Shown: positions 1 through 11,057, counted from the stretch's first letter. The stretch: 64,000 nt of DNA from Xanthostigma xanthostigma (GCA_963575645.1 OY754464.1:9610001-9674000); one strand, 5' to 3'. Made by a program: numbers and translations. Notes: a model not told the origin generated them from the sequence alone.

Positions 1-205
1 ATTTCCTGTTCTCAAAATATTGCAATAAGCCAAAGGATCTTCGTCCTCAACTCTTTCAGTAAACTGATCGATGCACCATATTTCCAACGTCTTTCTATCC
101 ATGGTTTCACCCACACCCTTCTCTGCCTCCATTTGTGCTTTTCTTTTTTTTAAACTCCTTTTTGATAGCATGAGCTAAAATAACGATTCCCGCACGAACT
201 ACTAT
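1..205 (-). pseudogene. PIF/Harbinger (HARBI1-like) transposase, broken N-terminal part, cut by the window edge
   Basis: Read on the minus strand, about 122 down to 48 encodes RRVWVKPWIERRWKYGASIS followed by a leucine-rich stretch. A second frame continues as EDEDPLAYCNIL toward base 1. This matches the start of Harbinger/HARBI1-type nucleases, which I recall as a basic run, then R-x-W-V-[KR]-P-W-x-x-R-R, then LxxELxxED...NxLR. A lysine-rich stretch (KKEFKKKK, about 140-165) lies just upstream in yet another frame, so the coding sequence carries frameshifts. The catalytic part would lie beyond base 1. Family assignment is by motif memory; the break is seen directly. It could be a domesticated HARBI1-like relic, but the frameshifts argue for a dead transposon. 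Confidence 0.55.
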
Positions 206-229
206 TCCGTCGACATTTTATAGACACTG

Positions 230-480
230 AAACCAAAAACTACCAAGACGCAACTAGTTCACTAGCAACTATGATGACACACGGCTAGTTTACTAGCTAA
301 CAATCCCAAACGCCAGCGAGTAGCGAGTAAAGTTGACCGGCTTTCAACTTTACTCGTAGATAGTTTACAATCTGCTACTTGGCTAGTAAACTGATTACAC
401 TGAGCGAGTTTACTAGCAGCTTGTAAACTCGCTCAATGTAATTGAGCCTTTACTGCGTACGTGCGTAGCATGTTGTTGAG
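230..480. repeat. Subterminal repeats and hairpin upstream of the Harbinger remnant
   Basis: The stretch repeats gctagt(a/t)(t)actagc-like motifs. It ends in an imperfect hairpin with arms attacactgagcgagtttac (394-413) and gtaaactcgctcaatgtaat (423-442). Its position just 5' of the broken transposase suggests the element's terminal region, with the hairpin near its outer end. No matching opposite end is in the window, so the boundary is uncertain. Confidence 0.35.
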
Positions 481-594
481 AACTCTCGCATACAGCACGG
501 TACGACCGCTAAGCTATCAGATATAGCCACGGTATGCAGTACAGTTCGGGTATACTCCATCTGAACTCATTGCAATATTATACGCTTATTTGGT

Positions 595-770
595 ATACTG
601 ACCGCGACCTATATTTCTATGTATGGAGACAAGCGTTTTCAAATGGCAAAACGAGAAAAATCTTCGACACTCGATTCCCGTGATGGACGAACTAAGTATT
701 TACATATTTAGAAGTTTGCACGGAACCCTCGGTGCGCGAGTCCGACTCGCATTTGAACGGTTTTTTGTTG
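595..770 (+). repeat. Dispersed repeat, copy 1 (GCGCGAGTCCGACTCGCA family)
   Basis: The block from 'accgcgacctatatttctat' to the T tract after 760 recurs at 3276-3445 with scattered substitutions. Both copies share the inner segment with gatggacgaact and the terminal GGAACCCTCGGTGCGCGAGT. I recall this terminal motif as extremely common in lepidopteran genomes. The short ORFs here are chance. Confidence 0.7.
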
Positions 771-1251
771 GTTATGATATTTTTCCAGTGATATATAGAG
801 TTTACATACATATTCCTATATGCATAGGTAGTTGTATTTAACACAAACAGCGTTTCAACCCTCTCATTCTCGGAAGTGTCAATATTGGAATATGTTCTCA
901 TATGTCGAGAGTCGAATATAACTAATATCTCGACAGGTTGCGCCGTCGGCTGATACTACACATACACATATCTGTGACCAAATGGCAAAATCGCTTATGT
1001 CAAATTTTTGGGTGAAATAAGATAATCGTGATTTCAAACAATCCGCGTTTCGTTTTAATTTTTAGAATCTAGATAAAATTATCTGGAAAGCACCCATATC
1101 TGAGGAGATAAAAAATTCGGTTTTATTCACTTTTGCCAACTTGCAAACAAAGTGCCGTTTAAAGTTCTATCCATGAGGTAATAATTAAAACGGTCGAATA
1201 AAAAAAAATTGGTGACTGATGATGAGATACTGTTTTAATAACTTGAGATAT
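771..1251. other. No recognised gene
   Basis: AT-rich sequence with no coding signature, RNA gene or repeated block that I could match elsewhere in the window. Confidence 0.4.
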
Positions 1252-1715
1252 CAAAATAATAGTTGGGTGACTAAATTACTAAGTGAGCGACTAAATTACT
1301 AAGTGAGCGACTAGAATGCCTTCGGTAATTTTGAAGCAGATATCTTCTTTTGTTTTTACTTTTTATTTTTTTTTTCACTTTGAAACTACAACTTAATACT
1401 CACATTTTCATGAAGATTGAAAACCACCGCTTTTTTTGATAAAGGGGTATGCGAATTGTCTCGCAGTGAAACGGGAACAGGCAAATGTGGAGTTTTTAAA
1501 AAAATAATTCCGGGGTGAACGATAACGGGGTATGCGAATTAAATAGTTAATTGTTTGACTAGAACTGCGTTTTCTAAAAAGTGTATATTTAATTGACAGT
1601 CAATTAAATATACTATATTTTTTAGAAAACGCAGTTCTATTCAAACAATTAACTATTAACAACTTAGTAATTTAGTCGCTCACTTAGTAATTTAGTCACC
1701 CAACTATTATTTTCT
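1252..1715. repeat. Foldback element with long inverted arms
   Basis: The left arm, 1252-1314 (aataatagttgggtgactaa and a duplicated actaagtgagcgactaaatt unit), is repeated inverted at 1665-1715. Inside lies a second, nearly perfect palindrome, 1543-1657, centred near 1600 with arms of over 50 bp (atagttaattgtttga ... tcaaacaattaactat). This is typical of a non-autonomous foldback or MITE. No transposase is present. Related gtgagcgact units continue to about 1765. Confidence 0.7.
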
Positions 1716-1899
1716 CGTCACGCGCAGTCAGTCGCTCACTTAGTAATACAAAATTGTAATTTAGTCACTCGTTTAAATACTACCCATAATTAAGGCACGT
1801 CAATATTAAGCATATATTCTTTCAAATATCGCAAATCTTTCATGTTTTCATATGCGTTTTGCAACTTTTTAAGACACTTAGTGGTTTTTGACCCGGTCT

Positions 1900-2480
1900 A
1901 TATTAACCAAACTTATAGAAAAAGTCAAGCTGAACCGATTCCGGCAATCCGCAATCCTGTATCACTTTTAGTGTCAGAGATATGATCATTTATTTATATT
2001 ATTTGAGAAAAACTTAAGAACACCATAACTTCTAAACGACTAATGATACAGAGGTGGGAGTGGTCGGAATCGATTTTGCGCGATTTTTTCTATAAGACTA
2101 ACTTCAGTTGTAAGTTGTATGTAAACAGTATCTCACAAATTTCTGGATTTTCTTAAAAACGGAAAAAGTAAGAAGTGAGGACCCTTTCCACAAAATTGAA
2201 AAAAATTTGTAAAAGAAATTCACTCTGATTCGTTTGGTATTATGCATGCTTATAGAAAAAGTCATTCTGAATCGATTCCAACCTGTATCTTTTTTAGTTT
2301 TGGGGGTATATAGCCGTTTAAAACTGTTTAAATTTGTATACATTTTAAACCGCTATATCTTCAAAACTACAGGATTTGCGATCTTGCGCTTGGGCCTAAT
2401 CGATTCAGCGTACTTTTTTATATTACTTTTGCAAAAAATCTCTCTGAAAATATCGAATTTAATCACGAATATTTCGACAT
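1900..2480. repeat. Dispersed repeat fragments in both orientations
   Basis: The motif tatagaaaaagtcaagctga with ccgattcc (1916) recurs at about 2250 and appears inverted at about 2060-2100. These look like overlapping remnants of one repeat family. No coding content is credible. Confidence 0.4.
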
Positions 2481-2740
2481 AAGCGGGTTTTATGGTTTGG
2501 CCACAATATGCCGATAATATAGAGAAGGAAATCTACAACACTATACGCTATGGCAGTTGTACATGTCTGCATCAGCAATACGCGAACCTGCCAGCGGCCA
2601 TGTATGTAGAATGCAGCACGAGCAAATAAACGGAAGTAAATATAACCCCTTCAGTTCCACTTCACACTTCATCAAATCTAATACTTATAAGGTTATAACT
2701 GTTGTGACGAGAATAGATCAAGGTGTAAACACAATCATAC

Positions 2741-3061
2741 GCGTATTTCCAAGAGTCTTGACAGACAGACGGACAACAAAGTGATCCTATAAGGGTTCCT
2801 TTTTTCCTTTTGAGGTACTGAACCTTAAAAAACTACTTTCTTAAATCTAGATTTAAGGCTGAAGGTCGTATCAGGAACCCAAAACTAGTTTTTGTCGACA
2901 GCGTATTTCCAAGAGTCTTGACAGACAGACGGACAACAAAGTGATCCTATAAGGGTTCCTTTTTTTCCTTTTGAGGTACTGAACCTTAAAAAACTACTTT
3001 CTTAAATCTAGATTTAAGGCTGAAGGTCGTATCAGGAACCCAAAACTAGTTTTTGTCGACA
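2741..3061. repeat. Tandem duplication, 160/161-bp unit, two copies
   Basis: Unit 1 (2741-2900) and unit 2 (2901-3061) read the same apart from one extra T in the T run of the second. Each contains ACAGACAGACGGACAACAAA and gtgatcctataagggttcc, motifs I recall as frequent in lepidopteran repeats. The near identity implies a recent local duplication. Confidence 0.85.
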
Positions 3062-3275
3062 GTGCAAATTTTTAAGATAATTTGGAAAAAATTCCGTGGC
3101 ATATAAGAATCGAAAGAAAAGCAACACTGAACTTTTTTAAACTTGCATTTAATACTGACGTTTCGATCGTTTTGTTGTATCATGTTCAGAGTTTTTAAAT
3201 GCTGCCACGTGTTATCAGTATATTGTTGTTGATGGATTGTGGACATGATGTCACTCAAACTTGTTAATTGTTAAC

Positions 3276-3445
3276 TTACCGCGACCTATATGTTTATGTA
3301 TGGAGACAAGCGTTTTCTAACGCCAAAGCGGGAAAAATCTTCGAGACTCGATTCCCGTGATGGACGAACTATTTACATACCTACACGTTTGTACGGAACC
3401 CTCGGTGCGCGAGTCTGACTCGCACTTGGCCGGTTTTTTTCAAAA
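3276..3445 (+). repeat. Dispersed repeat, copy 2 (GCGCGAGTCTGACTCGCA family)
   Basis: Second copy of the repeat at 595-770, in the same orientation, ending in the gccggtttttt tract. Confidence 0.7.
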
Positions 3446-3659
3446 TTAAATCGAGATCTCTATTGATTTAAAATCTAGATTTAATTCTAAAAGTCATATC
3501 AGACTTCTATAAGTTGTGACCTAAAACAATAAAATTGACGTTCTCTCGTAGATGCCCGGTTATATTCGGATACCTATACCTAATCTGACTTGTATTTTTA
3601 ATTAGACAATATATCTTAATTCTTAGTTTTTCTTTTTGAGGGGCTGAAAATGTAAAAAT

Positions 3660-3712
3660 AGTTGGCAAAATCAAAAGTGCACATCCGCAAGCTTTTCCAC
3701 TGTGTGATAAAA
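3660..3712 (-). repeat. End fragment of the hairpin-ended, tRNA-carrying element
   Basis: This is the inverted form of the end seen at about 7927-7967 and 51040-51082 (cagtggaaaacttgcgggat through ttggttttgccaac). Only this terminal part is present here. Confidence 0.6.
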
Positions 3713-3815
3713 ATTTAAGACAAAAAAAAACATTTCAAAAAATGTTTTAAAAAATACAAAAAAAAGTTTTAAAAAAATTTAGAATAAAATAAAATTTAAA
3801 TTGATGTACCTTGAA

Positions 3816-4135
3816 TCTATACTAATATATAAAGCTGAAGAGTTTGTTTGTTTGTTTGGTTGAACGCGCTAATCTCAGGAACTACTGGTTCGAATTGAAA
3901 AGACATTTTTTTTGTTGGATAGTCTATTTATCGAGGAAGGTTATAGGCTATATAATATCACGCTACGACTAATAGGAGCGGAGCATCAATGAAAAATGTT
4001 GCAAAATATAACTCAAAATTTGTCCGTCCGACAAAAACTTTTGAACGGTAACTCCGATCATCATGAAATTTGAACGCTACATTCATCTCGGTAAACGTTC
4101 TATTGCACCCGGGTGAAACCGGACTGGACCGCTAG
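3816..4135 (+). mobile_element. Helitron-like non-autonomous element, copy A (no tRNA segment)
   Basis: Begins TCTATACTAATATATAAAGC after an A and ends ACCGCTAG before a T. That fits Helitron ends (5' TC, 3' CTRR, insertion between A and T). The body has the (gttt)n run, 'aacgcgctaatctcagga' and 'aaacttttgaacggtaactc' shared with copies B-E. It lacks the central tRNA-like part of B, C and D. No terminal inverted repeats or target duplication are evident, as expected for Helitrons. No Rep/Hel protein is encoded. Confidence 0.7.
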
Positions 4136-5072
4136 TAAACTATAAGAGATAATGTAGTAAAGTACTATTAAACGTATCTATGTGTTCGTGATTATTTCTT
4201 TGCCAAATCAACTCAAAGATTAAAATTATATCTTAAAAAGATCCACAAATGTTCTAAGAATGTAAGCAAATAGTACCTATAACGCAATACCATTGCTCGT
4301 TACTCGTTAGTCATATTATGTTAGTAATTTCTTTCTACCAAAAATTAATGACAGTGAACTCAGTGTATTAGAAGTGTTAATCTAATAAACACCAGTAAAA
4401 TATTATAGATGTGTTATAAAAAACGACCCTTAATAAAATAATAAAACTTAATATAGCGTAACAAACCTCCACCGCGCTAAATTTATATTGTTAGACAAAT
4501 TATACATATGAGAAATGTTTATTTTTCGACATTTTAACGGATTAGAATTGTACTGAAGTGTGACTTCACGCTCTATAATTTTATTTAAACCGACTCAACT
4601 TCCCTAGAAAGTAAACGGGTGCAAGGTGGCGACAAGAACAAAAATTTAATAGAAAAATGTATATGGTAACCCATAAAGGTGAAATTAAATATAATAAATT
4701 AATAATATAGTATTTACGCCATTTACGGTAATTTATAACTCACCATAATTATTTGTTTTTGTAAGGGTGAATTTTGCAAACTATTTTGGAATGACATAGT
4801 CCATATTTAGTCGATCTTCTTTCTCCTTGAGCCACTTCAATATTCGCCTCCCACCTGAGAGCTACTTTGAAAACTCTCATTTGAACATGGAAAAAATCTG
4901 CAGAAAAAATAAAATAATAAAATTCGATCGATCAATTATTTTTCGTGCAGGACCGAATTAAAAAACTCCACAATGCTTTTCATATGGAGAACAACGTATG
5001 TTCACAGTCTAAGGTCAATGTCAAATCAGATTTTCTGACAACGCTTTCCTGCAACTGAGCATAAATATGGTC
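4136..5072. other. No recognised gene; possible short coding trace at 4797-4905 (minus)
   Basis: Mostly unremarkable AT-rich DNA. On the minus strand a pyrimidine tract ending in ctgcag (about 4902) is followed by a short open stretch in two alternative frames. Neither gives a family I recognise. Confidence 0.3.
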
Positions 5073-5620
5073 ATATTCACCGAGTGTAAGTAGTTATTTA
5101 TTCAGTTCATTTGTTCTTCAGGTAACTATTCTTCCGAATAAATAGCAATAATTCAATTCACCAAACACAAATATGTTTACTAAAGGTATAAATCTATTCT
5201 GTCTTACTTCCAGGGTATATTTATTCGCGTTACATAATAATAATGGCCGTCACATAGATCATAATACCTAACCTATAAACGTATCGTATTATATCTACAG
5301 TTTACTCTTATGAATTTATTTATATGTTGTTTATTAACCTGTTATGAAGTGTATATAGTTGTAAACCATTCAAGTTTTGTGTGTAATTGGGTTAGGATAA
5401 ACAATTATTTTTTTGTGAAAATTTTTTTGACGTTTACACTAACGGATTTTTTGGTGAACGTCAAAATATTCAACAAAAAGAGCAAGGAGTATAGTTCAGT
5501 GTATAATTATTCTTTAACTAACTTTTCTACCTGATATTTTGCTTGATGAATTTAAAGTAAATTTTATTCCAACGAATAAATTTGTTCCAACGCCTAGCTT
5601 TAATAGTGTTCGGTGAATAT
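5073..5620 (+). mobile_element. Non-autonomous element with short TIRs (ATATTCACCG family), copy 1
   Basis: Starts ATATTCACCGAGTG and ends GTTCGGTGAATAT, so the ends are inverted repeats of about 13 bp. The whole 548-bp body is repeated at 9342-10910, where it is interrupted. Internal ORFs differ between the copies and are not coding. The superfamily is unknown. Confidence 0.7.
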
Positions 5621-6204
5621 TGGTATAAATCTGCTTTTGTTTGAGATAAAAAATATTGTGTTATATATTTGAGTAGTCGATTGTACAGTAATAAAATACT
5701 AATAACAGAAATAGGCATAACAAAAATAGCTTCATAATAAAGGGCGGAAGATGTCAGTCAAGTAATTGCAATTGCGGCCACCAGTGCTGGAGTAGCGCTG
5801 GTAGGCGGAAGTCAACAGAATGCACGCAGAGCGACGACCACATAGTTTGTTGTTAATTACTGTCGGTGCAACTCGCCGCCAATCGCCGCACGCCATGATA
5901 TACTTGTCTATGGTTGTTAGTAGATTTAATATTATATAGGATATGGATTAGATCTATTGCACTCCTGCAGTGCAGAGTATAGAGTGGGGACAACTAAACC
6001 GATCGCAATGTGAGCTGTGGACTAAATGAATCATGCAACGGTTATAGAGTATGATTTCATGTGGTCGCCAGTTGTTGTTTTCGTCGCGCTCCCTGCCATA
6101 TCGTTTATATTAAGAAACTTCGCGGTTTAAAATAACAAGGCAGTTCAATCCCACTCTATTGCCCGCTAGCAGCGCTGATAGTCTTCGTAGAAGACAACGT
6201 CGAA
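5621..6204. other. No recognised feature
   Basis: Includes a locally GC-richer stretch (5770-5900) with no coding or RNA signature that I recognise. Confidence 0.35.
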
Positions 6205-6828
6205 TCTATACTAATATATAAACCTAAAGAGTTTGTTTGTTTGTTTGAACGCGCTAATCTCAGGAACAACTGGTTCAAATTGAAAAAAAAATTTTTTTTT
6301 TGTTGGATAGGCCATTTATCGAGGAAGGCTATAGGTTACATAATTTCACGCTACGACCATTAGGAGCGGAGCATTATTGAAAAATGTTGAAAAATGTATC
6401 TCAAAAATAAGTTTCTATTCAGGTGAAATGCACTAACTATAAATATACTCATATTAGCTGTGTGAGTACACAATCCCGAATGGCTCCATCGGTAGAGCAT
6501 GCGACTGTCAATAACAGGGTCGTCGGTTCGAGCTCCACGTGGGGCGAATATACCTATTTTTATTTTTTTTTATTTTCTACATTGCTTTCTTCTAAGGCTT
6601 ACATTTAAATTTATTTTAATTTAATGTTATTAATTAAAAAAAAAATATTAGTTAAAAAAAGTATAAATACTTCTTTTTATCGACAAAAACTTTTAAACGG
6701 TAACTCCGATCATCATAAAATTTGGACACAACATTCATCTCGGTAAACTAAGATGAATGTGTATACTCATGTTCCTCCCTTCCCCATTCGTTCTTTTACA
6801 CCCGGGTGAAACCGGACAGGACCGCTAG
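6205..6828 (+). mobile_element. Helitron-like element, copy B, carrying a tRNA-Lys-derived segment
   Basis: Same ends as copy A (TCTATACTAATATATAAACC ... GGACCGCTAG), 624 bp, inserted between A and T. The additional 300 bp in the middle holds a tRNA-like segment (6474-6546) followed by T-rich tracts. Copies C and D have the same arrangement. Confidence 0.7.
6474..6546 (+). pseudogene. tRNA-Lys-derived segment in Helitron-like copy B
   Basis: Box A-like ATGGCTCCATCGGTAGAGCA and box B-like GGTTCGAGCTC lie at the right spacing. The 3' half, cagggtcgtcggttcgagct and onwards, resembles metazoan tRNA-Lys(CTT). The anticodon loop reads CTGTCAA (GTC where CTT is expected) and the anticodon stem is broken, so this is not a working tRNA. 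A T-rich stretch starting at 6556 would act as a Pol III terminator. The loop change is shared with copy D, which points to amplification from one mutated master. Confidence 0.6.
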
Positions 6829-7019
6829 TAATATATATTTTGTTACTTTTTTCCAAATAATAATTATACTCAATATTTTGTTTTCAGTTAAGTAGAATAT
6901 AGGTTTCTGTCTCTTCTATTACGCTTAAAAATGTGGACCCCTAGATGAATAAAACGAAATATTGATAAAGTGAATGCCTCACGTTTCGAAACGTTATAGA
7001 AAAGAAAGAAATGTATATT
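6829..7019. other. No recognised feature
   Basis: AT-rich spacer between two mobile elements. Confidence 0.3.
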
Positions 7020-7967
7020 GCACATACCGCTAAACTAGCGGTATGTGCTTTATTATCGCTTTGTGCGTCAGAGCTGACTTTCGTTCATATAAGAAGTTAT
7101 ATCTAAGTTAATTTCACACGAAATCCATTCAAATTGAAGCTTTTTGAAAATAGGAGATTCTAATCTATAAAACAGAACCATTTTTAAATCAATTCGAGTT
7201 CATAAATACTATTAAAATTGTAATTGAAAATCACAAACAGCAGTTGTCGGTTGGTCTGTACGTATGTACGTATGTACGTACGTCACGACTCTACAGATCG
7301 CAATTTTGGTCGGATTGCCTTGGGTTATATTTTATTCACTTTGTTTACTATCAGACCAGAACCCTATTTAAATTCACTAAAATGTGTTCAGTAGTTTAAT
7401 TTTTATAAACAGTTTTATTTTATTATTTTTGACAGCTAATAGTTTAAAAAAACAATATAATAATTGCTTTTTTTTCAATAATTATTAATAATGGGAATGC
7501 ATTAATTATTAATAATTATTGAAAATAAATACTACGGACATTAAATGGAAAATAATAATAATAATTGCTGTGTAAATATAGTGTAATCCATAAAACAAGT
7601 GCTACACTTCTATACCGTGATAACACCACTACACGTAGTAGGGCGCCGTGGCGTTATGGTTATGCTGTTGGATCCCCAAGGGCGAGGTCCTGGGTTCGAT
7701 TTCTTACGAGATCATTGATTTTTTCTTTTTTTTTTCTTTTTATTTTGTTTTATTTTATTCCACTTGATATTAATTATATATTATATTATGTATAGTTCTT
7801 AATTTTTTTTATTTTTGCAAACTTAAAAAAAATATTTTTTCAATTTTTAATTATTTATTTCTTTAAATTTTTAAATCTTTTTAAATTTATTAAAAATATT
7901 TTTTAATTGTTATTTTTTTATCATACAGTGGAAAACTTGCGGGATGTGCACTTTTGGTTTTGCCAAC
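7020..7967 (+). mobile_element. Hairpin-ended element carrying a tRNA-like segment, copy 1
   Basis: Starts with a perfect hairpin (gcacataccgct aaact agcggtatgtgc, 7020-7048) and ends at cttttggttttgccaac. The core, with a (gtacgtat)n run and 'cgactctacagatcgcaatt', is repeated at 50323-51082 (same strand) and inverted at about 49560-50158. No protein is encoded. One hairpin end is Helitron-like, but I see no CTRR terminus, so the class is open. Confidence 0.65.
7641..7713 (+). pseudogene. tRNA-like Pol III segment in hairpin element copy 1
   Basis: Has a box A-like GTGGCGTTATGGTTATGC and a box B-like GGTTCGATTTC at tRNA spacing, followed by long T runs (from 7718). The acceptor stem does not close well and I cannot assign an amino acid. 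It differs from the Leu/Ser-like segments at the same place in copies 2 and 3. Confidence 0.45.
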
Positions 7968-8675
7968 TATTCTGCTTTTTAATTCGTTAATACAAACGGT
8001 TTTCATATTTTTTGCAACAATAAATAATATTTAAAATTTTTATATTTAGTCGAACCTGAATAAGCGTGAGTTCAATGAACCGCCATTTCTTTTTCGCTTA
8101 TGAAGGTTTTACACTAGCCCGAGTTTCTGGCTTATAGAGCTACAGGAGTGGCCTTTCTCACAATTAGAGGTCTATAAAAACTATACAAAAGCAATGTTAG
8201 GTTTGTTCAGCTATTTTTGACTCATTCTTAAATTTCGTGAAACTATTAATTTACGTTTGACTATCGCTACAGGCAAGTAGTAGTCTCAGTTAGGTATAGA
8301 GGTCCATGAGTGAAAAAAGTCTTTCTCTTATAGAGGTTTCTGTTTCGCACTTATAAAGGTTTCAGAGGGTTACAAAGACGATGCCTGGCAATTACTCTCA
8401 CTTAGAGAGTTTTCTCGCTTACCCAGTTCTCACTCACTCAGGTTTGAATGTAGGTATTAATATTAAATTATTTTTATTTTTTAAACTCCCACCCCTTGGT
8501 TTTTTATTTAATTTTTTTAACTAGCTAAAAAAATATTATTATGGCCAAGGAAATAAGATTATTGTTTTGCCAAAGTTTAATTTCAATTGCACATTCCGGA
8601 GAAATAAAAATCACGTTTTTTTATACACCGCGTCCAATTCAAGCTAATATAACTCGTTTTTGTGCATTCGATTAA
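7968..8675. other. No recognised gene
   Basis: AT-rich; loosely inverted motifs (cgaacctgaataagcgtgag near 8053 and actcactcaggtttgaatg near 8434) hint at an old, degraded element. Confidence 0.3.
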
Positions 8676-8830
8676 ATATATATGTTACGGTTAATACAAG
8701 AAAGTAGTTTATTCGCGAATTAACCGGCTAATACCCGAATTAACCAACGTCAAGGATTGGTTAATTCGGGTAATTAGCCGATTAATTCACGAATTAACTA
8801 CTTTCTTGTATTAACCGTAACATATATATA
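8676..8830. repeat. Near-perfect 155-bp palindrome (MITE-like)
   Basis: The arms are about 72 bp (tatgttacggttaatacaag ... cttgtattaaccgtaacata) around a short spacer, cgtcaagga, with few mismatches. The length and low divergence suggest a recent foldback element or one kept paired by gene conversion. Confidence 0.75.
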
Positions 8831-9341
8831 CCTACATCCAAAATTTCAGTCATGAATCATATAGTTTGAATTTGTTATTGTTTCTTATGTAATCTTTCAG
8901 GCAACAAAGTCGTTCAAACACTATTTATGCCTATAAATGATAAGGTTCTCATTGAAACAAAGGGTCGTAACAACACATGCATGCTCGTATATTATAGACA
9001 ACAAAAGGCAAATAGACATGGCAAATTGAGCGTACTAGAACATCGCTACGTGACATACATTATACATCCAAAACTTGGGGTGAACAGTAATAGTATTGGA
9101 GTTTGCGTACCTACATAATATGTGCAGTTGTCTTTCTATGTGTAGCCATTTTTTAAGTGATCGCCTTGACTTTTTTCTCAAGAAAATTAAAAAAAATGGA
9201 ATTGAATCAAACTCTACGAGATCACACTCAAAAATACAGCAGCGTCCAGTTCTTGTCTATTCACGTAAATAAAATCTTATCTTATCTCACGGTCTAATTA
9301 ATTATACAACGTCACCAGGTAGAGACAGCTAGCTTATGGTC
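8831..9341. other. No assignable gene; 63-codon ORF of unknown nature at 8927-9118
   Basis: An ORF on the plus strand follows an acceptor-like ctttcag (8895-8901), so an exon is conceivable. It matches no family I know and is short enough to be chance. Confidence 0.25.
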
Positions 9342-9373
9342 ATATTCACCGAACGTAAGTAATTATTTATTCG

Positions 9374-10385
9374 AATAGATAAAATTACCGACCAATTTTT
9401 TTTTCAGACTATATATACGTATATTGACAAAAATAATAAAATTATAAATCAATATTTTTTTTATTTTTTTTTTTTATTATAGGTACAAAGAGAAAAAAAA
9501 ATACAAAAACAAAATTACAAAAAAATTAAGGCGTGCATCGACTGAAATGTCATGAGCACTGGGATAACTGGCATAAATATTACAATGGTATAATATGCAG
9601 TGTTAATTGGTAAATCATAATATATATTAATATATTGGAAGAAATAAGCAGGTAAGTAATAGTTTGATTATATTTTGTTTGTTTGTTTCCAGATCCTTGG
9701 GGTGTAGGTATTAAATTTTATTTATTCAACACGCGTAAGTAATATGTAATTTCGGGGCCCTGCTAAACTCGGGAGAAATAATAAATTACTTCATGTTGAC
9801 GCGTAGAGTGCTAATAATAAGCCGTACAGTGTGATAATGAATTTTCTGGACCAATAGAAACTCAGTAGCAAGCCCAAGCGTGAAATAATGAAAAAAAACT
9901 GCACGCAGCTTCTGGACCAATAGGAACGTGGTAGGCGGTATTGTATATATGAAAACAGCATTGCAATTCAATGAAAGTCATGGCAATCTTGTGTGCATAC
10001 ACTGACGGTGGGTACGTCAAGCAATGAAGTGATTTATTATTTTTCCCTCTTTTATCAAGGCCCCGATTACATATTACTCCTGCTAGTTGAATAAAGTATT
10101 ATGTGCGACCATTGATCGAAGGAGAATATTCCACTCGCGTGCGTTTTACCGCACTCGCACTCGCAAATTTCACGCTCATTGAATCTTCTCCTTCTCTCAC
10201 TAGTCGCACAGTATACTATTATTAGTCCGGTTGATTTGAGAAACTTAATGGTACCTACTGTATTTTTTTTCTAGTGAAATATTGATTTATAATTTTATTA
10301 TTTTTGTCAATATATAATCTGAAAAAAATTGGTCGATAATTTTATTTATTTGAAGAGTTCTATTCAGACGTTAATCAAAGGTTTG
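9374..10385. mobile_element. Penelope-derived foldback insertion, nested
   Basis: Flanked by 13-bp direct repeats, a length usual for target-primed retrotransposition. It has inverted arms of about 75-80 bp (taaaattaccgaccaatttt near 9378; attggtcgataattttattt near 10328). The same arm sequence follows the Penelope-like coding fragment at 24002-24031 and makes up the palindrome at 40568-40739. I infer a snap-back copy built from Penelope-like termini. Confidence 0.6.
9723..10093. mobile_element. Inner inverted-repeat element inside the nested foldback
   Basis: The left arm (9723-9794: attcaac, taagtaatatgtaatttcgg, aataataaattacttca) is matched inverted at 10024-10092. This makes a further inverted-repeat unit of about 370 bp, perhaps a MITE. 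An imperfect direct repeat of about 35 bp around ttctggaccaatag (9841, 9911) lies between the arms. Confidence 0.55.
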
Positions 10386-11009
10386 AATTATTTATTCGGT
10401 TCATATGTTCTTCAGGTACCTATTCCTTCGAATAAATAGCGATAATTCAATTCACCTAACACAAATATGTTTACTAAAGGTATAAATCTATTCTGTCTAA
10501 CTTCAGGGGTATAAATATTTATTCGTCTTATAAAATAATAATGGCCGCCACATAGATCATAATACCTAACCTATAAACGTGGAGTATTAAATCTACAGTT
10601 GAATTTATTTATGTGTTGTTTATTAACCGTTTGTGAAGTATATAGTTGTAAAACATTAAATTTTTGTGTGAAATTGGGTAAGAATAAAACATTATAATTT
10701 TGTGAAACTTTTTTTGACGTTTACACTAACGCCATCGGTCGGATTTTTGGATGAACGTCACAAAATTCAACAAAACGAGCAAGGAGTATAATAGTGCAGT
10801 GTGAATTTATTTTTCAACTAACCTGATAATTTGCTTGGTGAATTGAAAGTAAATTTGTAAATTTGTTCCAAGATTAGTAACTTTTATCTTTAATAATGTT
10901 TGGTGAATATGCGCAGTATTTAAACAAAACAAACCTTTTTTATATACTTATCAATCGTTATAACAATTGATCAGACTGATTGAATATATAATACTTATAA
11001 AGAGAGAGA

Positions 11010-11057
11010 TTGTGAATTATAGACGCTCAACAGCTGAGGTCATCAGCGTCTATATAT
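11010..11057. repeat. Recurrent hairpin motif (tatagacgctcaacagctga)
   Basis: A short hairpin, tatagacgct ... agcgtctata. Recognisable variants occur near 24512, 29261, 60753 and 62246. Confidence 0.5.

Larger units (their letters stand above)
9342..10910 (+). mobile_element. ATATTCACCG-family element, copy 2, interrupted by a nested insertion
   Basis: Shares both ends and the body with 5073-5620. It is split at 9374-10385 by another element, and a 13-bp sequence, aattatttattcg, is present on both sides of the break (9361-9373 and 10386-10398). That is a target-site duplication, so the insertion is younger than the host element. Confidence 0.75.

Noticed and set aside
4797-4905. Possible exon on the minus strand after a ctgcag acceptor
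   Set aside because: Two frames are equally open, no protein family recognised and no donor-acceptor partner found; chance is as likely.
6474-6546. Functional tRNA-Lys gene
   Set aside because: Anticodon stem broken and loop changed; embedded in a repeated element, so called a tRNA-derived pseudogene.
8895-9118. Possible exon after an acceptor-like ctttcag
   Set aside because: 63 codons, no recognisable motif, no supporting neighbours.
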